Below are positions 25,199 to 36,025 of a DNA stretch of 41,648 bases, piece by piece. Positions within the stretch are counted from its first letter, which is position 1, and every line of letters begins with the position of its first letter. The DNA comes from Collinsella aerofaciens (GTDB taxonomy: Bacteria > Actinomycetota > Coriobacteriia > Coriobacteriales > Coriobacteriaceae). The notes under the pieces were generated by a model. That model had not been told where the DNA came from. It was given only the letters and a program-made list of their open reading frames with translations, and ran no database searches. The stretch is from the NCBI RefSeq assembly GCF_015555045.1, contig NZ_JADNJQ010000018.1:1-41648 (forward strand), given 5' to 3'. The position numbers and the translations under genes are program-made.

Positions 25199-25391
25199 AC
25201 GCTCCACGTCTTCCCGCTAAAGTGTTTGCTGGGCAAACGCAAAGCCTGCGTCAAACCCTCGTGTGCTCTTCTTAAATCATGCATTGTAGCAGTCAAAGTG
25301 CGTTAAGATACTTCCCCAGTATTGGGCGCCCAAGGTTGGGCTGGGTCCTACGAGGCCTGCAGCCGACCGGTCGCATGGAAAAAGGAGAAAC

Positions 25392-26903
25392 ATGGCTACG
25401 TTCTTTCCCGGTGAGTCCCACACGTTTTCGGAGTATCTGCTGGTCCCTGGTTACTCGTCCTCGCAGTGCATCCCCAACAACGTCTCTCTTAAGACGCCGC
25501 TAACCCGCTTTAAGCGCGGTGAGAAGCCGGCAATCACCCTGAACATCCCCATGGTTTCCGCCATCATGCAGTCCGTCTCGGGCGTCGATATGGGTGTCGC
25601 GCTCGCTACCGAGGGTGGCCTGTCCTTCATTTACGGTTCCCAGAGCGCCGAGTCCGAGGCCGCTATGGTCAAGGCCGTCAAGGATCACAAGGCCGGTTTC
25701 GTTCAGTCCGATTCCACGCTGACTCCCGATATGACCATGGAGCAGGTCATCGAGCTCAAGGAGAAGACCGGTCACTCCACCATGCCGGTCACCGATGATG
25801 GCACTCCCAAGGGTAAGCTCCTGGGCATCGTCACCAGCCGTGACTATCGCCCCAGCCGCGATGACCACCAGACGAAGGTCTCCGAGTTCATGACCCCGCG
25901 TGAGCAGCTCATCGTGGGCGACAAGAACATCAGCCTCAAGGTTGCTAACGACGTCATTTGGGACAACAAGCTCAACGCCCTGCCCATCGTCGACGACTAC
26001 GATCACCTGATGGGCATCGTCTTCCGCAAGGACTACGACAGCCACAAGACCAACCCCAACGAGCTGCTCGACGGCGACAAGCGCTACATGGTCGGTGCCG
26101 GTATCAACACCCGCGACTATGCCGAGCGCGTGCCGCTGCTCATCGAGGCTGGCGCCGATGTCCTGTGCGTCGACTCTTCCGAGGGCTTCAGCGAGTGGCA
26201 GAAGCGCACCATCGAGTGGATTCGCGCCAACTACGGCGAGGACGTCAAGGTCGGTGCCGGAAACGTCGTCGACGCTGAGGGCTTCCGCTTCTTGGCCGAT
26301 TGCGGCGCCGACTTCATCAAGGTTGGTATCGGCGGCGGTTCCATCTGCATCACCCGCGAGACCAAGGGCATCGGTCGTGGCCAGGCTACCGCGCTGATCG
26401 ACGTCTGCCGCGCCCGTGACGAGTACTACGAGGAGACCGGTGTCTACGTGCCCGTTTGCTCCGATGGCGGCATTGTCTACGACTACCACATGACGCTCGC
26501 CCTTGCCATGGGTGCCGACTTTATGATGCTGGGCCGCTACTTCGCGCGCTTTGACGAGAGCCCGACCGAGCGCGTCAATGTCAATGGCCAGTATATGAAG
26601 GAGTACTGGGGCGAGGGTTCTGCACGTGCCCGCAACTGGCAGCGCTACGACCTGGGCGGCGCCGCGAAGCTCAGCTTCGTCGAGGGCGTCGACTCCTACG
26701 TTCCCTACGCCGGCTCCCTCAAGGATGGTGTGGGCGGTACGCTCTACAAGGTCAAGTCCACGATGTGCAACTGCGGCGCCCTCTCGATCCCCGAGCTCCA
26801 GGAAAAGGCACGCCTAACGCTGGTCAGCTCCACCTCCATCGTCGAAGGCGGCGCCCACGACGTAGTCGTGAAGGATTCTCAGCAGAGCGTTTCCTATCGA
26901 TAA
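25392..26903 (+). CDS. guaB: inosine-5'-monophosphate dehydrogenase
   Basis: 503 residues. Oxidises IMP to XMP with NAD in guanine nucleotide synthesis. The catalytic loop reads [13 protein letters not shown] with the active Cys, followed by GRGQATA and the [12 protein letters not shown] phosphate-binding region. Two CBS domains (about residues 100-225) interrupt the barrel, as usual. AAAAGGAGAAAC precedes ATG 25392. It stands alone with its own terminator. Complete, with core codon use. Confidence 0.96.
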   Translation: MATFFPGESHTFSEYLLVPGYSSSQCIPNNVSLKTPLTRFKRGEKPAITLNIPMVSAIMQSVSGVDMGVALATEGGLSFIYGSQSAESEAAMVKAVKDHKAGFVQSDSTLTPDMTMEQVIELKEKTGHSTMPVTDDGTPKGKLLGIVTSRDYRPSRDDHQTKVSEFMTPREQLIVGDKNISLKVANDVIWDNKLNALPIVDDYDHLMGIVFRKDYDSHKTNPNELLDGDKRYMVGAGINTRDYAERVPLLIEAGADVLCVDSSEGFSEWQKRTIEWIRANYGEDVKVGAGNVVDAEGFRFLADCGADFIKVGIGGGSICITRETKGIGRGQATALIDVCRARDEYYEETGVYVPVCSDGGIVYDYHMTLALAMGADFMMLGRYFARFDESPTERVNVNGQYMKEYWGEGSARARNWQRYDLGGAAKLSFVEGVDSYVPYAGSLKDGVGGTLYKVKSTMCNCGALSIPELQEKARLTLVSSTSIVEGGAHDVVVKDSQQSVSYR

Positions 26904-26954
26904 GGTAAGAGCTGCATATCAAAGGTTGATTCACAACCACGTTATTTAGATAAA

Positions 26955-26990
26955 GCGAGATGCCCGCAAGTCGCAGGCATCTCGCTTGTC
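26955..26990 (+). terminator. terminator after guaB
   Basis: GCGAGATGCC (26955-26964) and GGCATCTCGC (26976-26985) pair perfectly around an 11-base loop, followed by TTGTCGTATTT. Confidence 0.75.
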
Positions 26991-27022
26991 GTATTTGCTA
27001 TCATCATGCGAGTTAACGATGC

Positions 27023-27140
27023 GGCGGGGCGTTCTTACCTTTGCTCGCTGCAAGTTCCGCACGAGCCGAAGAGCACTTAATGTGCTCTTCGTGCGAGCAG
27101 GACTGTCCGCAGCAGCGAGTAAAGGTAAGAACGCCCCGCC
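27023..27140 (+). promoter_or_regulatory. 118-nt long hairpin in the leuS leader
   Basis: Outer arms 27024-27051 and 27112-27139 pair over 28 bases with one mismatch, plus a closing G-C. Inside, CGAAGAGCAC (27067-27076) pairs with GTGCTCTTCG (27082-27091), and the flanks between pair partly. The structure ends 26 bases before the leuS start. I see no T-box consensus (AGGGTGG) and no T-run. Confidence 0.7.
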
Positions 27141-27166
27141 CCAACCCAGCTAACAAAGGAGCTGAT

Positions 27167-29743
27167 ATGTGCGATTGCACAGATCATAAGGACGAGATCC
27201 CCGCCTACGACGCGCAGGCCATTGAGTCCAGGTGGATGAAGGCCTGGGAGGACTCCAACCTCTTTGCCGTCGACACCGACGACAGCAAGCCCAAAAAGTA
27301 CGTGCTCGAGATGTTCCCGTATCCGTCGGGTGACCTGCACATGGGCCACGCGCGCAACTATACCATCGGCGATGCCATGGCCCGTCAGGCCCGCATGCGC
27401 GGCTTTGACGTGCTGCATCCCATCGGCTTTGACGCCTTTGGCCTGCCCGCCGAGAACGCTGCCATCAAGCACAACACGCAGGCTGCCGCCTGGACGTATA
27501 AGAACATGGACCAGGCGCTTGCCACGATGAAGCGCATGGGCTTCTCCTACGATCTGGATCGCATGGTCAAGACCTGCAGCCCCGACTACTACCGTTGGGG
27601 TCAGTGGATCTTTGAGAAGATGTGGGAAAAGGGCCTGGTCTATCGCAAGAAGAACCCGGTCAACTGGTGCCCCACCTGCAAGACCGTTCTGGCTAACGAG
27701 CAGGTTACCGAGGGCAAGTGCTGGCGCTGTGGCACCGAGCCCGAGAAGCGCGACCTTGAGCAGTGGTACTACAAGATTACCGAGTACTCTCAGGAGCTGC
27801 TCGACGACTTGGAGAAGCTCCCCGGCTGGCCCGAGCGCGTCAAGCAGATGCAGGCCAACTGGATCGGTCGCTCCGAGGGCGCCGAGGTCGACTTTACCCT
27901 GTGCGACCAGGATGGCGAGCCCATCGAGGGCGATGAGGGCAAGATCACCGTCTTCACCACGCGTGCCGATACCCTTTTTGGCGTCTCCTTCTTTGTCCTG
28001 GCTCCCGAGTACGCCGGCCTGCACGAGCTCGTCGAGGGCACGGAGTACGAGGAGGCCGTCACCAAGATCGTCGAGGACTCCAAGCATATCTCTGCCGTCG
28101 AGCGTGCCCAGGGCACCCTCGAGAAGCACGGTGCCTTCACGGGCCGTTACGTGGTGAACCCCGTCAACGGCGAGAAGGTCCCCGTGTGGGTTGCCGATTA
28201 TGTCGTTGCCGACTACGGCACCGGCGCCGTCATGGCCGTTCCCTGTGGCGACCAGCGCGACTTTGAGTTTGCCCGTAAGTACGACCTGCCGATCGTGCCG
28301 ATCATCCTGGACGATGACGATCGCGCTGCCGTCGAGGCCAGCGGCGAGACCATCGATACCTTCCATGCCGAGACCGTCGACTGGGATTGCGCTCACGCTG
28401 CCGAGGGCACGCTCGTCCAGTCAGGCAAGTACACCGGCATGCGCGGCGGTAAGCACTCCGAGGGCGAGGCTGCAATCGTGGCCGACCTCGAGGCCATGGG
28501 CTGTGGTCGTCGCAAGGTCGAGTTCCGTCTGCGCGACTGGCTCATCAGCCGTCAGCGTTATTGGGGCAACCCCATCCCGGCCATCCACTGCGAGCACTGC
28601 GGCATCGTGCCCGTGCCCGAGGATCAGCTGCCGGTGACGCTGCCCGAGAACCTGGACCTGGGCGCCGGCGAAACCCTCGCCGAGTGCAAGGAGTTCTACG
28701 AGACCACCTGCCCGGTCTGCGGTCGCCCGGCCAAACGCGAGACCGATACCATGGACACCTTCACCTGCTCCAGCTGGTATTACCTGCGCTATACCGATCC
28801 GCACAACACCGAGCTGCCCTTCTCCCGCGAGGCCGCCGACCGTTGGATGCCCGTCGATAACTACATCGGCGGCATTGAGCACGCCATTCTGCACCTGCTC
28901 TACAGCCGCTTCTTTACCAAGGCGCTGCGCGACCTGGGCCTGCTGAGTGTGGACGAGCCCTTCACCAACCTGCTGTGCCAGGGCATGGTCAAGGACGAGA
29001 ACGGTGACACCATGTCCAAGTCCAAGGGCAACGTCGTGCCCCCGAGCTCGGTCATCGAACCCTACGGCGCTGACACCATGCGTTTGGCGATCCTGTTTAT
29101 CGCCCCGCCCGAGAAGGACTTCGACTGGGATCCCAAGGCCGTTGAGGGCGCCAACCGCTTCATCAAGCGCGCCTGGCGTATCGTTTGGCAGCTCGTCCAG
29201 TCCAGCGACGCCAACGTGGCCTTCGACAAGTCCGCGCTCGACGAGGTCGCGATGAAGCTCTATCGCGAGCGTCACCGCACCATCGCCAAGTGCACCGAGG
29301 ACTTCGATCGCGGCCAGTTCAACACCGCGATCTCGGCCGTCATGGAGCTCGTCAACGCGGCGAGCGCCTACCTCAATGCCACCGAGGGTGCCGCCCGCGA
29401 CAAGGCGCTGTGCTACGGCGTGGCCAAGGACATCGTGAGCGTCCTTGCCCCCATCTGCCCGTTCTGGGCCGACGAGTTGTGGCACGAGGCGCTCGGCTGC
29501 GAGGGCAACGCCTACACCGCCGCCTGGCCCGAGTTCGACCTGGCCGAGTCCGTTGAGGACGCGGTGCAGATCGTGGTCCAGGTGCTCGGTAAGGTCCGCG
29601 GCCGCGTCGACGTGGCCCGCGATGCCTCCAATGAGGATATGCAGGCTGCCGCCGAGGCCGCCGTCGCCAAGTGGCTCGAGGGCAAGACGGTCGTCAAGGC
29701 CATCTGCGTGCCCGGCAAGCTGGTCAACCTGGTGGTCAAGTAA
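27167..29743 (+). CDS. leuS: leucyl-tRNA synthetase
   Basis: 858 residues from ATG 27167, with AAAGGAG at 27155-27161. Charges tRNA-Leu in the cytoplasm. HIGH-type motif [10 protein letters not shown] (56-65), KMSKS-type [10 protein letters not shown] around 615-624, Cys pairs WCPTC and CWRCG in the zinc-like insert, and an editing (CP1) domain with [10 protein letters not shown]. Normal bacterial length and complete. The frame is open into the hairpin leader upstream, but that extension has no ribosome site and is not part of the protein. Regulation through the long leader hairpin is likely. Confidence 0.97.
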   Translation: MCDCTDHKDEIPAYDAQAIESRWMKAWEDSNLFAVDTDDSKPKKYVLEMFPYPSGDLHMGHARNYTIGDAMARQARMRGFDVLHPIGFDAFGLPAENAAIKHNTQAAAWTYKNMDQALATMKRMGFSYDLDRMVKTCSPDYYRWGQWIFEKMWEKGLVYRKKNPVNWCPTCKTVLANEQVTEGKCWRCGTEPEKRDLEQWYYKITEYSQELLDDLEKLPGWPERVKQMQANWIGRSEGAEVDFTLCDQDGEPIEGDEGKITVFTTRADTLFGVSFFVLAPEYAGLHELVEGTEYEEAVTKIVEDSKHISAVERAQGTLEKHGAFTGRYVVNPVNGEKVPVWVADYVVADYGTGAVMAVPCGDQRDFEFARKYDLPIVPIILDDDDRAAVEASGETIDTFHAETVDWDCAHAAEGTLVQSGKYTGMRGGKHSEGEAAIVADLEAMGCGRRKVEFRLRDWLISRQRYWGNPIPAIHCEHCGIVPVPEDQLPVTLPENLDLGAGETLAECKEFYETTCPVCGRPAKRETDTMDTFTCSSWYYLRYTDPHNTELPFSREAADRWMPVDNYIGGIEHAILHLLYSRFFTKALRDLGLLSVDEPFTNLLCQGMVKDENGDTMSKSKGNVVPPSSVIEPYGADTMRLAILFIAPPEKDFDWDPKAVEGANRFIKRAWRIVWQLVQSSDANVAFDKSALDEVAMKLYRERHRTIAKCTEDFDRGQFNTAISAVMELVNAASAYLNATEGAARDKALCYGVAKDIVSVLAPICPFWADELWHEALGCEGNAYTAAWPEFDLAESVEDAVQIVVQVLGKVRGRVDVARDASNEDMQAAAEAAVAKWLEGKTVVKAICVPGKLVNLVVK

Positions 29744-29774
29744 ACGCCACGCGCATAGTTGACGTGTTAAAGAT

Positions 29775-29809
29775 GAGGGGCGATTCCGCTGGGGTAGTCC
29801 CTCGTTTTT
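29775..29809 (+). terminator. weak terminator after leuS
   Basis: GAGGG (29775-29779) pairs with CCCTC (29799-29803), followed by GTTTTT. A short stem, 32 bases after the leuS stop. Confidence 0.5.
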
Positions 29810-29895
29810 CATGTACCTGTCCTGATGCCTGCGGTCAATTGTCTTCTTCTTGTGGAGAAGCTGTGCGCACGCTGACCTGCAGATTCGTACTGTGC

Positions 29896-29924
29896 TTGCA
29901 CGTTTCCGCAGCTATTGGTATAGT
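29896..29924 (+). promoter_or_regulatory. promoter of the rimP-nusA-infB operon
   Basis: TTGCAC (29896-29901), 17-base spacer, TATAGT (29919-29924). Transcription would begin near 29931, leaving about 70 bases of leader. Confidence 0.75.
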
Positions 29925-29950
29925 TTGCTTGCAAATGAAGTTGTAATTGA

Positions 29951-29982
29951 AAGAAGTGGGGTTTCGGCCCCGCTTCTTTTTT
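29951..29982 (+). terminator. leader terminator/attenuator ahead of rimP
   Basis: AAGAAGTGGGG (29951-29961) pairs with CCCCGCTTCTT (29968-29978) with one G-U, around a TTTCGG loop, then a run of T to 29982. It is a textbook intrinsic terminator placed between the promoter and the first gene. Confidence 0.8.
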
Positions 29983-30002
29983 GTATGGATGGAGGTGCCG
30001 TA

Positions 30003-30497
30003 ATGGTCAAGACCAAGACCGAGCAGGCGATCATTGACGCGCTCGAGGCCGTCGCTCCCCAGCACGATATCGACATCGTCGACGTCGAGCTCGTGGGTGC
30101 CACCAAGGCCCCCTGCGTGCGCGTGCGTATCGAGGGTGCCGAGGGTCAGAGTCTTTCGCTCAACGACGTCACGGCCAACACCAAGTGGGTCGGCGATGTG
30201 ATTGAGGAGCTCGACCCCATCTCTTCGAGCTATACGCTCGAGGTGTCGAGCCCGGGTATGGCGCGCCCGCTGCGCCGCCCGTGCGACTTTGCCCGCTTTG
30301 TGGGCGAGAACTGCGAACTCACCTCCACCGCCACCGAGGGCCGTCGCAAGTATGCCGGCAAGATTACCGCCGCCACCGAGGCGAACGTGACCCTCGAGCT
30401 CGAGGACGGCGAGTCCGTTACCCTCGATTTCTCTGATGTTAAAAAGTGCAAGTTGAAGCCCACCTACGACTTCAAGCCCGCGAAGGAAGGAAAGTAA
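30003..30497 (+). CDS. rimP: ribosome maturation factor RimP
   Basis: 164 residues from ATG 30003, with GGAGG 7-8 bases upstream; the frame stays open across the attenuator hairpin, but that part is leader. It helps assemble the 30S subunit. The N-terminal alpha/beta domain contains IDIVDVELVG and VSSPGMARPLRR, the family signature; the C-terminal Sm-like barrel reads GKITAATEANVTLELEDGESVTLDFSDVKKCKL. It is the first gene of the operon, with nusA one base after its stop. Complete. Confidence 0.93.
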   Translation: MVKTKTEQAIIDALEAVAPQHDIDIVDVELVGATKAPCVRVRIEGAEGQSLSLNDVTANTKWVGDVIEELDPISSSYTLEVSSPGMARPLRRPCDFARFVGENCELTSTATEGRRKYAGKITAATEANVTLELEDGESVTLDFSDVKKCKLKPTYDFKPAKEGK

Positions 30498-30498
30498 G

Positions 30499-31746
30499 AT
30501 GGCAGCATCCGACATGATGTCCGCCCTGATGGAGCTTTGCCAGGAGAAGCACATCGACCAGCTCTACCTGATCGACCGCCTGGAGCAGTCGCTCGCCAAG
30601 AGCTATGCCGAGATCCTGCATCTTGAGTGGGGCGCCAAGGTGACCATCGACCGCACCACCGGCAAGATCTACGTCTACCGCCTGGAGCCGATCGACGATT
30701 CCATGGACGAGGAGGGCAACTTCACCGAGTTCGAGGAGATCGACGTCACTCCCAAGAACACGAGCCGCATCGCTGCCCAGCACGCTAAGGCCGAGATCAA
30801 CGCCATCGTGCGCAACTCCGCCCGCGAGCAGATCTACGAGGAGTTCTCCGGCCGCATCGGTGACCTCATCAGCGGTACCGTGCTGCAGTCCACGCCCGAC
30901 TTCACGATCGTCAAGATCCGCGAGGGCGTCGAGGCCGAGCTGCCGCATTTCGACCAGCGCCGTTACGAGAACGAGCGCAACGAGCGTCCGATGGGCGAGC
31001 GCTATCTGCACAACCAGCACATCAAGGCCGTGATCATCGACGTTCGCGACCCCAACTCCAACCTGCAGCCGGTTCGTGGCGAGCACAGCCGTCCGCCGAT
31101 TGTCATCTCCCGTACTCACCCCGAGCTCATGCGTCGTCTGTTTGAGCAGGAGGTGCCCGAGATCTATGAGGGCACCGTCCAGATCAAGTCGATCGCCCGC
31201 GAGCCCGGCCAGCGCTCCAAGGTCGCCGTCCACTCGCTCGACGACCGTCTGGATCCTGTGGGCGCCTGCGTCGGCCCCAAGGGCAGCCGTGTTCGCGCTG
31301 TCGTGGGCGAGCTCCGTGGCGAGCGCGTCGACGTCATCCTTTGGGATGCCGATCCTGCCGTCTACGTCGCCAACGCCCTGTCGCCCGCCAAGGTCACCCG
31401 CGTCCTCATCGACGAGGAGAAGGCCTACGCCGGCGTCATCGTGCCCGACGACCAGCTGTCCCTCGCCATCGGCAAGGAGGGCCAGAACGCCCGCCTCGCC
31501 GCGCGCCTGACCGGCTGGCACATCGACATCAAGTCCGAGACGCTTGCCGCCGACATCCTCAAGAACGTTCCCGTTCACGAGGAGCCCGCCGCCGACCTGA
31601 TCGGTGACGAGGAGGACGGGGACGTCCGCCGCTGCGAGTACGTGTCCGAGGACGGCATCCAGTGCCGCAACCAGGCTCGTCCCGGCTCCCGTTTCTGCGG
31701 TGTCCACGACACCGACGCCTTCGATGATGCGGAGGACCTGATCTAG
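30499..31746 (+). CDS. nusA: transcription termination/antitermination factor NusA with a Cys-rich C-terminal tail
   Basis: 415 residues. Order: NusA N-terminal domain (1-125), S1 domain (about 135-205, [14 protein letters not shown]), KH1/KH2 (about 230-350, [19 protein letters not shown] and [19 protein letters not shown]). It binds RNA polymerase and nascent RNA. After residue 365 a tail, [15 protein letters not shown] then FCGVHD, gives C-x9-C-x10-C-x2-H, a possible small zinc site not normal for NusA. The short length lacks the acidic C-terminal repeats of proteobacterial NusA. The usual neighbour ylxR is absent from the 91 bases before infB. Confidence 0.94.
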   Translation: MAASDMMSALMELCQEKHIDQLYLIDRLEQSLAKSYAEILHLEWGAKVTIDRTTGKIYVYRLEPIDDSMDEEGNFTEFEEIDVTPKNTSRIAAQHAKAEINAIVRNSAREQIYEEFSGRIGDLISGTVLQSTPDFTIVKIREGVEAELPHFDQRRYENERNERPMGERYLHNQHIKAVIIDVRDPNSNLQPVRGEHSRPPIVISRTHPELMRRLFEQEVPEIYEGTVQIKSIAREPGQRSKVAVHSLDDRLDPVGACVGPKGSRVRAVVGELRGERVDVILWDADPAVYVANALSPAKVTRVLIDEEKAYAGVIVPDDQLSLAIGKEGQNARLAARLTGWHIDIKSETLAADILKNVPVHEEPAADLIGDEEDGDVRRCEYVSEDGIQCRNQARPGSRFCGVHDTDAFDDAEDLI

Positions 31747-31837
31747 CGCGCGGTCGCGCCGGGCGGGTCCCGGCGCGTCTCCCACGCTCGTTCAGTCTCT
31801 AGGCACCCAAGGTGCCAGAAAGGGTAGGTGAAGTCAT

Positions 31838-34552
31838 ATGGCAAAAGTCCGTGTGTCCACCCTGGCCAAAGAGTTCGGCATGACCTCCAAGGAACTGATG
31901 GGTCATCTCGCCGAAATGAAGATTCCCGCTAAGTCCGCTTCCTCCACCTTGGAGGACGCTTATGTCGCTATGGTCCGCAAGCAGCTCGCCTCGGTGATCG
32001 AGGCCCGCGCCCAGGAAGTCGAGGCCGCCAAGCAGGCCGAGGAGCAGGCGGCTGCCGCCGAGGAGGCCGCACGCGCCGCTGAGGCCGAGCGCGAGCGCAT
32101 CGCCGCCGAGAAGGCACGTGAGGAGGAGCGCCGCCAGTTTGCCGCAGCCCAGGCTGCCGAGGAGGCTGCCCGCGCCGAGGCCGAGGCCAAGAAGAAGGCC
32201 GAGCAGGAGCGCCTTGCCCGCGAGAAGGAGGAGGCTGCCCGCGAGGCTCAGCGACGCGCCGTTCCCGCTTCCGACTCCGGTTCGCGCTTCCGTTCGCTGC
32301 TCGACCAGATCGCCGCACAGGAGACCGTGCTCAAGGAGAAGAAGGACGCCGAGGACAAGGCCAAGGCCGAGCGTGCTGCCGAGCGCGGTAACCGTCGTGG
32401 CGGCAACAACGACCGCCGCGGTGGCCGTCGTAACGATCGCAATGCCTCCGACAACAACTCCGAGCGCAACGCCTCCGAGAGCCGTCCGCACAGCCATCGC
32501 ACCAACGCCAGCAACAACGTCGCTGCCGGCATGGACTTCCCCAACCCCGACAAGCAGGGCAAGGGCAAGAAGCGCAAGGGCGGTCACAACAACGAAGAGG
32601 ACCACTACAGCCGCATGGCTCGCGAGGCCGAGGAGTACAGCCGCGAGAAGGTGCTCGAGGAGGCTCGTGCCGCCGTCGAGGAGGCCTCTCGCGAGTCCAC
32701 CGGTCGCCGCAAGAAGCGCAAGGAGAAGCGCGAGCGCGAGGCTGCCAAGGCTCAGGAGGAGCGCAAGATAGAGGAGGCGCTGGCCCAGGGCGTGAATCCC
32801 GAGGACCTCGACGCCATCAAGGTCTCCCAGGGCGTTACCGTCCAGGAGCTTGCCGAGGCGCTCGACGTTCCGGCCAACGACATCATCAAGCGCCTGTTCC
32901 TGCTTGGTATGCCGCTCACCATGACGCAGTCCATGTCCGACGACCTCGTCGAGCTCGTTGCCGACGACCTGGGCCGTCAGATCAAGATCATCACCCCCGA
33001 GGAGGAGAACACCTTCTCGTTCTACGACGATCCCGCCGACCTCAAGCCGCGCGCCCCGGTCGTCACCGTCATGGGCCACGTCGACCACGGTAAGACGTCG
33101 CTGCTCGACGCTATCCGTCACACCGGCGTTGCTGCCGGCGAGGCGGGCGGCATTACGCAGGCCATCGGTGCTTCGCAGGTCATGATCAACGACCGCAAGA
33201 TCACCTTCATCGATACCCCCGGTCACGCCACCTTTACGGCTATGCGTGCCCGTGGCGCCAAGGTGACCGACATCGTCATTCTGATCGTGGCTGCCGACGA
33301 CGGCGTCATGCCCCAGACCGTCGAGTCGATCAACCACGCCAAGGCCGCCGGCGTTCCCATCGTCGTCGCCGTCAACAAGATCGATAAGCCCGGCGCCAAC
33401 CCCGACCGCGTGCGCCAGGAGCTCACCGAGTACGGCGTCATACCCGAGGAGTGGGGCGGACAGAACATGTTCGTCAACATCTCGGCCAAGCAGAAGATCG
33501 GTATCGACGATCTTCTGGAGACCGTGCTGCTCCAGGCCGACGTGCTCGAGCTCAAGGCCAACCCGGACACCTTTGCCTCCGGCAACGTCCTCGAGGCCAA
33601 GCTCGACAAGGGCCGCGGCTCGGTCGCTACCGTGCTCGTGACCCGCGGTACCTTGCGCGTGGGCGATACGCTGGTCGCCGGCCTTACCTATGGCCGCGTC
33701 CGTGCCATGCTCGACCCCAAGGGTCGCGCCGTCACCGAGGCCGGTCCCTCCGACGCCGTCGAGATTTTGGGCCTGCAGTCTGTGCCCAACGCCGGCGACG
33801 AGTTCCGCGTGTTCGAGGACGAGCGCGAGGCTCGCGCCCTTGCCGACGAGCGTTCGCTCAAGGCCCGTATCGAGGAGCAGAGCCGCGTCAAGCACGTCAC
33901 GCTCGAGAACCTCTTCGAGACCATTGCCGACGCCGAGGTCAAGGAGCTCAACCTGATCATCAAGGCCGACGTCCAGGGTTCCATCGAGGCCCTTCAGGAC
34001 TCGCTCGACAAGATGGATCAGTCCGAGGTTCGCATCAACACGATCCACTCCGCCGTTGGCGCCATCAACGAGACCGACGTCGTCCTGGCCGACGCCTCCA
34101 ATGCCATCATCATCGGCTTTGGCGTCCGTCCCGACGGTAAGGCCCGCTCCGCCGCCGAGCGCGAGGGCGTCGAGATCCGTTGCTACGACGTCATCTACAA
34201 GTGCCTCGAGGAGCTCGACGCCGCCCGTATCGGCATGCTCAAGCCCACCGAGGTCGAGGTCGCCACGGGTACCGCGACCGTCCTGGACACCTTCAAGGTG
34301 CCCAAAGTCGGTATCGCCGCCGGTGTCCGCGTCGAAGAGGGCGAGATCGCCGCGACCGATTCCGTGCGTCTGGTGCGCGACGGTATCGTGGTCTTCAACG
34401 GCAAGATCGCCTCGATGCGCCACTACAAGGACGAGGCCAAGAGCCTCAAGAGCGGTTCCGAGGGCGGCATTGGCCTGGAGAACTTCCAGGACATCAAGCC
34501 CGGCGACCAGATCGAGGGTTACCGCATCGACCAGGTTGCCCGTACCGAGTAG
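31838..34552 (+). CDS. infB: translation initiation factor IF-2
   Basis: 904 residues. An N-terminal IF2_N motif ([27 protein letters not shown]) is followed by a long Ala/Glu/Lys/Arg helical, then Asn/Arg-rich, linker (about 50-310) and a second IF2_N module. The GTPase domain starts about residue 410 with [19 protein letters not shown] and NKIDKPG. Domain II and the C-terminal fMet-tRNA-binding domain follow. It places initiator tRNA on the 30S subunit. ATG 31838 follows AGGGTAGGTGA. Complete and in the expected position between nusA and rbfA. Confidence 0.97.
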   Translation: MAKVRVSTLAKEFGMTSKELMGHLAEMKIPAKSASSTLEDAYVAMVRKQLASVIEARAQEVEAAKQAEEQAAAAEEAARAAEAERERIAAEKAREEERRQFAAAQAAEEAARAEAEAKKKAEQERLAREKEEAAREAQRRAVPASDSGSRFRSLLDQIAAQETVLKEKKDAEDKAKAERAAERGNRRGGNNDRRGGRRNDRNASDNNSERNASESRPHSHRTNASNNVAAGMDFPNPDKQGKGKKRKGGHNNEEDHYSRMAREAEEYSREKVLEEARAAVEEASRESTGRRKKRKEKREREAAKAQEERKIEEALAQGVNPEDLDAIKVSQGVTVQELAEALDVPANDIIKRLFLLGMPLTMTQSMSDDLVELVADDLGRQIKIITPEEENTFSFYDDPADLKPRAPVVTVMGHVDHGKTSLLDAIRHTGVAAGEAGGITQAIGASQVMINDRKITFIDTPGHATFTAMRARGAKVTDIVILIVAADDGVMPQTVESINHAKAAGVPIVVAVNKIDKPGANPDRVRQELTEYGVIPEEWGGQNMFVNISAKQKIGIDDLLETVLLQADVLELKANPDTFASGNVLEAKLDKGRGSVATVLVTRGTLRVGDTLVAGLTYGRVRAMLDPKGRAVTEAGPSDAVEILGLQSVPNAGDEFRVFEDEREARALADERSLKARIEEQSRVKHVTLENLFETIADAEVKELNLIIKADVQGSIEALQDSLDKMDQSEVRINTIHSAVGAINETDVVLADASNAIIIGFGVRPDGKARSAAEREGVEIRCYDVIYKCLEELDAARIGMLKPTEVEVATGTATVLDTFKVPKVGIAAGVRVEEGEIAATDSVRLVRDGIVVFNGKIASMRHYKDEAKSLKSGSEGGIGLENFQDIKPGDQIEGYRIDQVARTE

Positions 34553-34563
34553 GGGGTAGCGCT

Positions 34564-34974
34564 ATGAAGCAAACGCAGGCAACCCGCCGTCTGGGCGAGC
34601 AGCTTCGCGAGAAGCTCGGTTATATCCTGCTCTTTGAGGTTTCCGATCCGCGTCTCGACCTGGTTACTTTGACCGCGGTCGAGGTCGCGGTGGACCGTTC
34701 GTTCGCGCGCGTGTACGTGTCGTGCGATGCGAGCCGCTACGACGAGGTCATGGAGGCGCTCGCAAGCGCCAAGGGCCGTATTCGCAGCTTGTTGGCTCGC
34801 TCGCTCGATTGGCGTGTTACGCCCGAGCTCGATTTTCGCATCGATCGCTCGACCGATGAGGCCGAGCGCATCACGCGTGCGCTGGAAAACGTTCCCGCCA
34901 CGCTTGCGATCGAAAAGGACGAGGACGGCTATCCGATAGTGGATGCCGCCCAGGAGGCAGCTTTAGATGACTAA
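34564..34974 (+). CDS. rbfA: 30S ribosome-binding factor RbfA
   Basis: 136 residues from ATG 34564. A single KH-like domain: RLGEQLREKLGYILLFEVSDPRLDLVTLTAVEVAVDRSFARVYVS is the family signature. It matures the 16S rRNA 5' end region. The frame is open upstream inside infB, but GGGGTAGC lies just before this start and the homologous region begins here. It overlaps the next gene by 8 bases. Confidence 0.94.
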   Translation: MKQTQATRRLGEQLREKLGYILLFEVSDPRLDLVTLTAVEVAVDRSFARVYVSCDASRYDEVMEALASAKGRIRSLLARSLDWRVTPELDFRIDRSTDEAERITRALENVPATLAIEKDEDGYPIVDAAQEAALDD

Positions 34975-36010
34975 TTCCGCCGACCTCGCCTCGTGCGAGT
35001 CTGCAGATATTCAGCGACGCATCCTCGAGTTCATCGAGGGTGCGTCCTCCATTGCGATTTCGGGACACACTTCTCCCGACGGCGACGCCCTGGGCTCCGT
35101 GTTGGGTCTGGGCCTTTCGCTCATGAAGTTTTTCCCCAACAAGGACATTGCGCTGCTGCTGGCAGACGATGACCCGGTTCCGCGCATCTACCGCTTTATG
35201 GAAGGCTCCGATCGCCTGGTGCCGGCATCTGCGTACGCTGGCAACCCGGACCTGTTCATCTCGGTGGACGTACCGGTCGTCGAGCGTCTCAATAATTCCG
35301 CCGAGGTGCTTCGTCGCTCCAAGCATGTGGTGTGTTTCGACCACCATCCGGCGCGTGAGGAGTTTGCCGAGCTCAGTCTGAGGCGCGTTGAAGCTGCAGC
35401 CTGCGCCATGATCATTGACCGTTTCTTGGACAATTGCGGCATTGTCGCACGTGATGGCGTTGCGACCTGCCTGCTGTGTGGCTTGGTTACCGATACCGGC
35501 CGTTTTCAGTACCAAAACGCCGATGCCGCCGCGTTCCATGCGGCATCGCGTCTGGTTGCCCACGGTGCCGATCCGGCGCGTGTGGCACTCGAGGTATACC
35601 AGAGCATGCGCGTTGAGTTTTTGCACCTCAAGTCCATCGTTATGGGCCGCATCAAGACGGTGGCCCACGGGCGCGTTGCGTATAGCTACGCGTACCAGAG
35701 CGACCTTGAGGCTTGCGGTGTCACCTCGGATGAGTGCGACGGCCTGGTCGATGTGGTGCGCTCGGTGATGGGCGTCGAGGTCTGCCTGTTCCTGAAGGGC
35801 ATTGAGGGCGATACCAAGGTGCGCGGCAACCTGCGCTCTAAGGGCGACCTCAACGTGTCCGAGATCGCTGCTGCCTTTGGCGGGGGTGGACATTCCGCTG
35901 CCGCCGGTTTCTCCAACAACGGAACGATTCTCGAGACGCTCACCGTGGCACTTCCCATGCTGGCCGAGCTGGTAGGGGAGGATCCCGCTTCGGTGACCGT
36001 CGAGCTTTAA
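34967..36010 (+). CDS. nrnA: DHH-family phosphoesterase, NrnA-like oligoribonuclease/pAp phosphatase
   Basis: 347 residues. The DHH domain shows AISGHTSPDGDALGS, CFDHHPAREEF (the DHH motif) and CGLVTDTGRFQY; the DHHA1 domain ends with FGGGGHSAAAGF. NrnA-type enzymes degrade 2-5-nt RNAs and convert pAp to AMP with manganese. It starts inside the rbfA end (8-base overlap), so translation is probably coupled. Position between rbfA and truB is typical of Gram-positive and actinobacterial genomes. Complete. The exact substrate preference is inferred. Confidence 0.9.
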   Translation: MTNSADLASCESADIQRRILEFIEGASSIAISGHTSPDGDALGSVLGLGLSLMKFFPNKDIALLLADDDPVPRIYRFMEGSDRLVPASAYAGNPDLFISVDVPVVERLNNSAEVLRRSKHVVCFDHHPAREEFAELSLRRVEAAACAMIIDRFLDNCGIVARDGVATCLLCGLVTDTGRFQYQNADAAAFHAASRLVAHGADPARVALEVYQSMRVEFLHLKSIVMGRIKTVAHGRVAYSYAYQSDLEACGVTSDECDGLVDVVRSVMGVEVCLFLKGIEGDTKVRGNLRSKGDLNVSEIAAAFGGGGHSAAAGFSNNGTILETLTVALPMLAELVGEDPASVTVEL

Positions 36011-36025
36011 CTTTTTGGATGGTAC

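Noticed and set aside
27041-27166. N-terminal extension of leucyl-tRNA synthetase
   Set aside because: The frame is open but lies within the large hairpin and lacks a ribosome site; ATG 27167 has AAAGGAG at the right distance and the conserved protein starts there.
27001-27166. T-box riboswitch for leuS
   Set aside because: No AGGGTGG-type T-box sequence, terminator or antiterminator pairing was seen; the structure is a single long rod instead.
29850-30002. N-terminal extension of RimP
   Set aside because: It would cross the promoter and the attenuator hairpin; GGAGG before 30003 fixes the start.
31799-34423. An 874-codon open frame on the minus strand opposite infB, and similar long ones opposite guaB, leuS, nusA and dnaG
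   Set aside because: They are mirror frames of GC-rich genes: low-complexity Leu/Gly/Val/Asp composition, no motifs, and the plus strand carries clear conserved proteins.
34180-34563. Extended reading frame upstream of rbfA
   Set aside because: It is inside infB in another frame and has Arg-rich shadow composition.
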